Assembly: GCA_017390595.1 (NCBI GenBank)
Contig: JAFPBC010000007.1
Coordinates: forward strand, 1-17,877
Direction: 5' to 3'
DNA length: 17,877 bases
DNA from: Selenomonadales bacterium
GTDB lineage: Bacteria; Bacillota; Negativicutes; RGIG982
The notes under the pieces are model-generated. The model ran no database searches and was not told the origin of the DNA. It was given only the letters and a program-made list of their open reading frames with translations. Positions within the stretch are counted from its first letter, which is position 1; each line of letters opens with the position of its first letter. Shown here one piece after another: positions 15,253 to 17,877 of this stretch. Position numbers and translations under genes: made by a program.

Positions 15253-16614
15253 TTATCCGATCGTCACTTTTCCTTCGGGATAATGAATGATATCACGTTT
15301 TAATCGATACGCAAGAGCCGCCGCCATCGTAATAGGCCCTACGCGACCTGCGAACATCGTAAATGCCAACAATAATTTTGCCGGATCACCCAGCTCCTGC
15401 GTGATACCGACCGAAAGACCGACCGTCGAAAAGGCAGATACCACCTCGAACAAGATCGCCAAAAATGCGAAATCTTCCATAATACTGAGCAGCATCGAAA
15501 TTACGATAACCGTACTTGCCGCCATAAACGTTACGGCAAACGCTTTATAAACAATAGCCTCGGGGATCTTTCTGCCAAACAAAACAGCATCACGACGACC
15601 ACGAACAAGCGTCCATATCGCGATCACCATAACAGCAAGCGTTGTCGTCTTGATACCACTACCCGTCGAACATGGCGACGCACCGACAAACATCAGCAGG
15701 ATCAAGAAAAACATCGTTGCTCCGCGAAGTTGTTCAAAATCGACTGTCGCGATACCTGCCGTACGTGCCGTGACCGAATGGAAATAACTCGACATGACCT
15801 TATGAGGAAAACTCTCCGCACCGATCGTCGCCATATTGCTGTACTCGAGTCCCAAGAAACCGACCGTCCCAAGTACGATGAGAATACCACTCGTCACCAA
15901 AACGATCTTACTTTGAAGCATATAATCACGGAACCGACGTTTCTGCCAAATATCAGACAATACCGCAAATCCGAGACCGCCGAGAATAACAAGAAGCGTG
16001 ATCACGATAACAACGACCATATCATGCGCATACAGCGTCAACAGGTCGCTTCTTTGACCAAAGAGTGCAAACCCTGCATTACAAAACGCCGATACACTAT
16101 GCCAATATCCGTAATAAATACCGATAGGCCCATACTCACCATACCACCGTATCGCAAGTATCGTACCGCCGATAAACTCTAATAAAAGCGTCAACTGGAT
16201 GATACGTATCGTAAGCCTGACCAGACCATCAAGAGAAAACTGATTAAGAGCCTCCTTCATCGCCATACGGTCGCGAAGATGTATCTTCTTACCGATCAGT
16301 ATCGCCATCAACGTTGATAGCGTCATAAGACCGAGACCGCCTATCTGTATCAAGAGCACGATAACGATCTGCCCAAAATACGAAAATCCATATTGCAGAT
16401 CAACGACCGACAACCCCGTTACACAGACAGCCGACGTTGCCATAAAAAGTGCATCGATAAAAGATAGACTCTCGCCGCTTGCAGACGCAACGGGAAGCAT
16501 CAAAAGCATCGTCCCGATCGCGATCAAAGCAAGGAAACCAAGCGTCAATGTCTGATACGGACTCAAATGTTTATCCTGCCAAAATCGTTTTGGCTTTTCT
16601 TCATTCATTCGCAC
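15253..16614 (-). CDS. ktrB: Potassium uptake channel subunit KtrB (TrkH/Ktr/HKT family)
   Basis: 453 residues. A membrane subunit with four pseudo-repeats, each giving a filter loop: CVTGL (64-68), CNAGF (178-182), RTAGI (284-288) and STVGL (396-400). The central glycine of each, needed for K+ coordination, is kept. The flexible intramembrane gate loop GASPCSTGSGIKTTT (311-325) is present. The start is GTG at 16614, 6 nt after GAGGGT; an ATG two codons later (16608) is an alternative. First gene of the operon ktrB-ktrA-rRNA methyltransferase. The leader is only about 30 nt, so there is no room for a c-di-AMP riboswitch of the kind that controls some Bacillus ktr operons. Confidence 0.95.
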   Translation of the reverse strand: MRMNEEKPKRFWQDKHLSPYQTLTLGFLALIAIGTMLLMLPVASASGESLSFIDALFMATSAVCVTGLSVVDLQYGFSYFGQIVIVLLIQIGGLGLMTLSTLMAILIGKKIHLRDRMAMKEALNQFSLDGLVRLTIRIIQLTLLLEFIGGTILAIRWYGEYGPIGIYYGYWHSVSAFCNAGFALFGQRSDLLTLYAHDMVVVIVITLLVILGGLGFAVLSDIWQKRRFRDYMLQSKIVLVTSGILIVLGTVGFLGLEYSNMATIGAESFPHKVMSSYFHSVTARTAGIATVDFEQLRGATMFFLILLMFVGASPCSTGSGIKTTTLAVMVIAIWTLVRGRRDAVLFGRKIPEAIVYKAFAVTFMAASTVIVISMLLSIMEDFAFLAILFEVVSAFSTVGLSVGITQELGDPAKLLLAFTMFAGRVGPITMAAALAYRLKRDIIHYPEGKVTIG

Positions 16615-16650
16615 AACAGTACCCTCTAATCATTCATTCTACTTGCCTCC

Positions 16651-16679
16651 ATTATAAAGACCTTTCCCCTATTCGGCAA
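16651..16679 (-). promoter_or_regulatory. ktrB operon promoter
   Basis: On the minus strand TTGCCG (16674-16679), exactly 17 nt, then perfect TATAAT (16651-16656). It lies between the aldolase terminator and ktrB. Confidence 0.8.
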
Positions 16680-16689
16680 GTATTTCCAC

Positions 16690-16727
16690 ACATAAAAAAG
16701 AAGCACATCATCCGATGTGCTTCTTTT
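16690..16727 (-). terminator. Terminator of the class II aldolase gene
   Basis: A 14-bp perfect stem AAAAGAAGCACATC/GATGTGCTTCTTTT (16696-16709, 16714-16727) with loop ATCC is followed on the minus strand by a T run. It begins 7 nt after the aldolase stop. Confidence 0.9.
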
Positions 16728-16733
16728 CTTATG

Positions 16734-17549
16734 TTAGGCTTTAGCCACACAATCAAATTTGATCATATATTCTTTTGCCGAACCTTTTACTGCTTTTTTA
16801 ACAGCTGCCATCAAATTGATGTAGTTCGGGATCGGATCATGACCGCACTCAGCTTTGAGTGTAGCGATCGCCGTAGTCGACATATCTGTCGGGACATTAA
16901 CTTTCGAGATACCGTGAGCGATAACCTCTTTGTAAGAAGGCAATTTACCGCCACTATGCATAACGAGCGGAATGTTCACAGCCTGTGCCAATTCTTCCAG
17001 TTTATCCGTATTGATCTGACCGCCTTCGCGATTACGGAACGCGATCGCAAGCGCATCTACATGAGTTTTCGCAACAAATTCAGCCGCCATATCAACCGTT
17101 GCAAGCTGTGCAACATCGACCATTTCTTCTTTACTGCGGTATCCGAGTTCACCTTCAACCGAGATGCCGAGTGCATGTGCCATCGAGCAAATTTCTTTTG
17201 TACGTTTCAAATTTTCTTCGAACGGCAATTTCGATCCATCAAACATTACCGACGTAAAGCCCCAGCGAACCGCACGCAAAATACCATCGTACGAATGAGC
17301 ATGGTCCATATGAAGAGCAACCGGAACAGAACTTCTCTGTGCGCGATTGACCATCGCTGCGCTCAACGTATCCATATCAACGAAACGGAAAAGTCTTTCC
17401 GGCACACTCAAGATGACCGGAGACTTCGTTTCTTCTGCAGCCTCAACGACTGCGCAGAGCGTTTCAAAGTTGAATACATTGAAACTACCTACTGCATATT
17501 TTCCACCTTTTGCTTGTTGAAGCATTTCACTCATAGCTACTAACGACAT
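16734..17549 (-). CDS. Class II (zinc) aldolase, fructose-bisphosphate aldolase-like, divergent
   Basis: 271 residues, a little short for the family. Class II aldolases cleave or form ketose 1,6-bisphosphates with DHAP in a zinc-dependent TIM barrel. Kept: GSFNVFNFET (21-30), HMDH (80-83; catalytic Asp82 and zinc His83), SVMFDGS (100-106), VEGELG (131-136), the second zinc His198 in VMHSGG, and KVNVPTD (216-222). Odd: the usual IGTxHG loop with a third zinc His reads FRNREG (171-176), putting Glu175 at the His position, and HGGSG is changed to HSGGK. A different substrate or altered activity is therefore possible, and fba is not assigned. ATG at 17549 has GGGGGAG 6 nt upstream; the open frame further upstream to 17633 lacks a ribosome site. 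Terminated at 16690-16727. Confidence 0.8.
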   Translation of the reverse strand: MSLVAMSEMLQQAKGGKYAVGSFNVFNFETLCAVVEAAEETKSPVILSVPERLFRFVDMDTLSAAMVNRAQRSSVPVALHMDHAHSYDGILRAVRWGFTSVMFDGSKLPFEENLKRTKEICSMAHALGISVEGELGYRSKEEMVDVAQLATVDMAAEFVAKTHVDALAIAFRNREGGQINTDKLEELAQAVNIPLVMHSGGKLPSYKEVIAHGISKVNVPTDMSTTAIATLKAECGHDPIPNYINLMAAVKKAVKGSAKEYMIKFDCVAKA

Positions 17550-17760
17550 TGTAATCTCCCCCTTAAGTTCTTCTTCTCTATGTCGTATCCAGAAGATGTA
17601 TTTCTTACTTAATATAATTCTAAATTTTCTCAAAATATCCTCTAAGAAAACAAAGTTTTTTTATTTTTTTAAAAAAATTTCTTTTTGTCCTATACCAGTA
17701 GCCAAACTTCCGTTTCTGGCGTATAATATAGGTATTATCAGCAATAAAGGGGACTTTACC
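17550..17760. promoter_or_regulatory. AT-rich divergent promoter region between aldolase and PHP genes
   Basis: 211 nt without a gene. An A/T block at 17651-17686 (runs of T and A) could act as an UP element or a bent segment. Towards the PHP gene a perfect TATAAT lies at 17722-17727, 34 nt before the ATG, without a good -35. Towards the aldolase the best minus-strand -10 candidates are TAGAAT (17617-17622) and TATATT (17611-17616), both with weak -35 boxes. No hairpin leader or riboswitch was seen. Confidence 0.45.
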
Positions 17761-17877
17761 ATGAAATTTGACTATCATATGCATTTTGAATATGGCACGT
17801 ATGACCTCGATTGGGTACAAGGATTCTTCGATAGTACCAAATCGCGCGGTATTGACGGCATCGGCATCTCTGAGCAC
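17761..17877 (+). CDS. PHP-domain phosphoesterase (histidinol-phosphatase-like), partial
   Basis: The first 39 residues only; the gene runs off the window. It opens with DYHMHFEYG, the HxH metal motif at the start of PHP-domain hydrolases, and reaches GISEH, the second PHP metal motif. ATG at 17761 has AAGGGG about 8 nt upstream. PHP enzymes of this form cleave phosphate monoesters; histidinol phosphatase is one possibility, and a sugar-phosphate phosphatase is another given the divergent aldolase next door. Confidence 0.75.
   Translation, partial: MKFDYHMHFEYGTYDLDWVQGFFDSTKSRGIDGIGISEH

Noticed and set aside
16615..16650. c-di-AMP riboswitch before ktrB
   Set aside because: The leader between the -10 and the start codon is only about 30 nt, far too short.
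17550..17633. N-terminal extension of the aldolase
   Set aside because: Extra residues match nothing in the family; GGGGGAG and ATG 17549 give a normal N-terminus.
17620..17877. Minus-strand open frame at the right edge (85 codons)
   Set aside because: Antisense to the PHP gene and through the AT-rich promoter region; Lys/Phe-rich end reflects A/T runs.

Overview
The window looks like a chromosomal core region of a low-to-mid GC Firmicute (Bacillota). The evidence is gene content (YunB, a MutS2 with a Smr domain, KtrAB, DUF421), strong GGAGG ribosome sites, a T-box leader on pheST, and the order rRNA methyltransferase (YsgA/RlmP type)-pheS-pheT, which B. subtilis also has. Several genes belong to sporulation-associated families (yunB, a Gly/Cys-rich YjcZ-like mini-protein, DUF421). 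A spore-forming lineage or a derivative of one, possibly a Negativicute, is plausible, but the sequence alone does not prove it. I see no tRNA, rRNA, CRISPR array, insertion sequence or phage gene.

Layout. 1-800: yunB (minus) diverges from a class A penicillin-binding protein gene (plus, 796-2955), which has its own extended -10 promoter and a terminator. 2997-4276: a 49-residue Gly/Cys-rich peptide gene on the minus strand, then on the plus strand a YbaB-like nucleoid protein gene (TTG start) and an unrecognised one-membrane-segment, proline-rich protein gene. A strong bidirectional terminator follows. 4280-9799: a minus-strand operon transcribed DUF421 membrane protein -> double-module U32 protein -> mutS2, with 15-nt gaps. 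9914-13781: pheS-pheT, behind a promoter and a complete phenylalanine T-box (specifier UUC, acceptor-pairing UGGU), closed by a terminator. 13775-16679: ktrB-ktrA-rRNA 2'-O-methyltransferase operon with a clear promoter. 16694-17549: a divergent class II aldolase gene with its terminator. 17761-end: start of a PHP-domain phosphoesterase gene on the plus strand.

How the genes work together. The PBP builds cell wall. DUF421/U32/MutS2 form one transcript whose link is unclear. pheST charges tRNA-Phe and is switched on by uncharged tRNA-Phe through the T-box. KtrAB takes up potassium. The aldolase and PHP genes point to sugar-phosphate chemistry.

Most notable points: (i) an abrupt codon-usage change inside the PBP gene, together with a top-strand G-rich to C-rich flip between about 2 and 3.6 kb, as expected near a replication terminus or a rearrangement junction; (ii) the class II aldolase has Glu where the family has a zinc-ligand His; (iii) an unexplained YbaB-plus-membrane-protein pair beside a tiny Gly/Cys-rich protein with a sigma-K-like promoter; (iv) a perfect DnaA box filling the spacer of the pheS promoter. 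I did not find a clearly new multi-gene defence or mobile system. The 3-4.3 kb cluster is the best candidate for undescribed biology.
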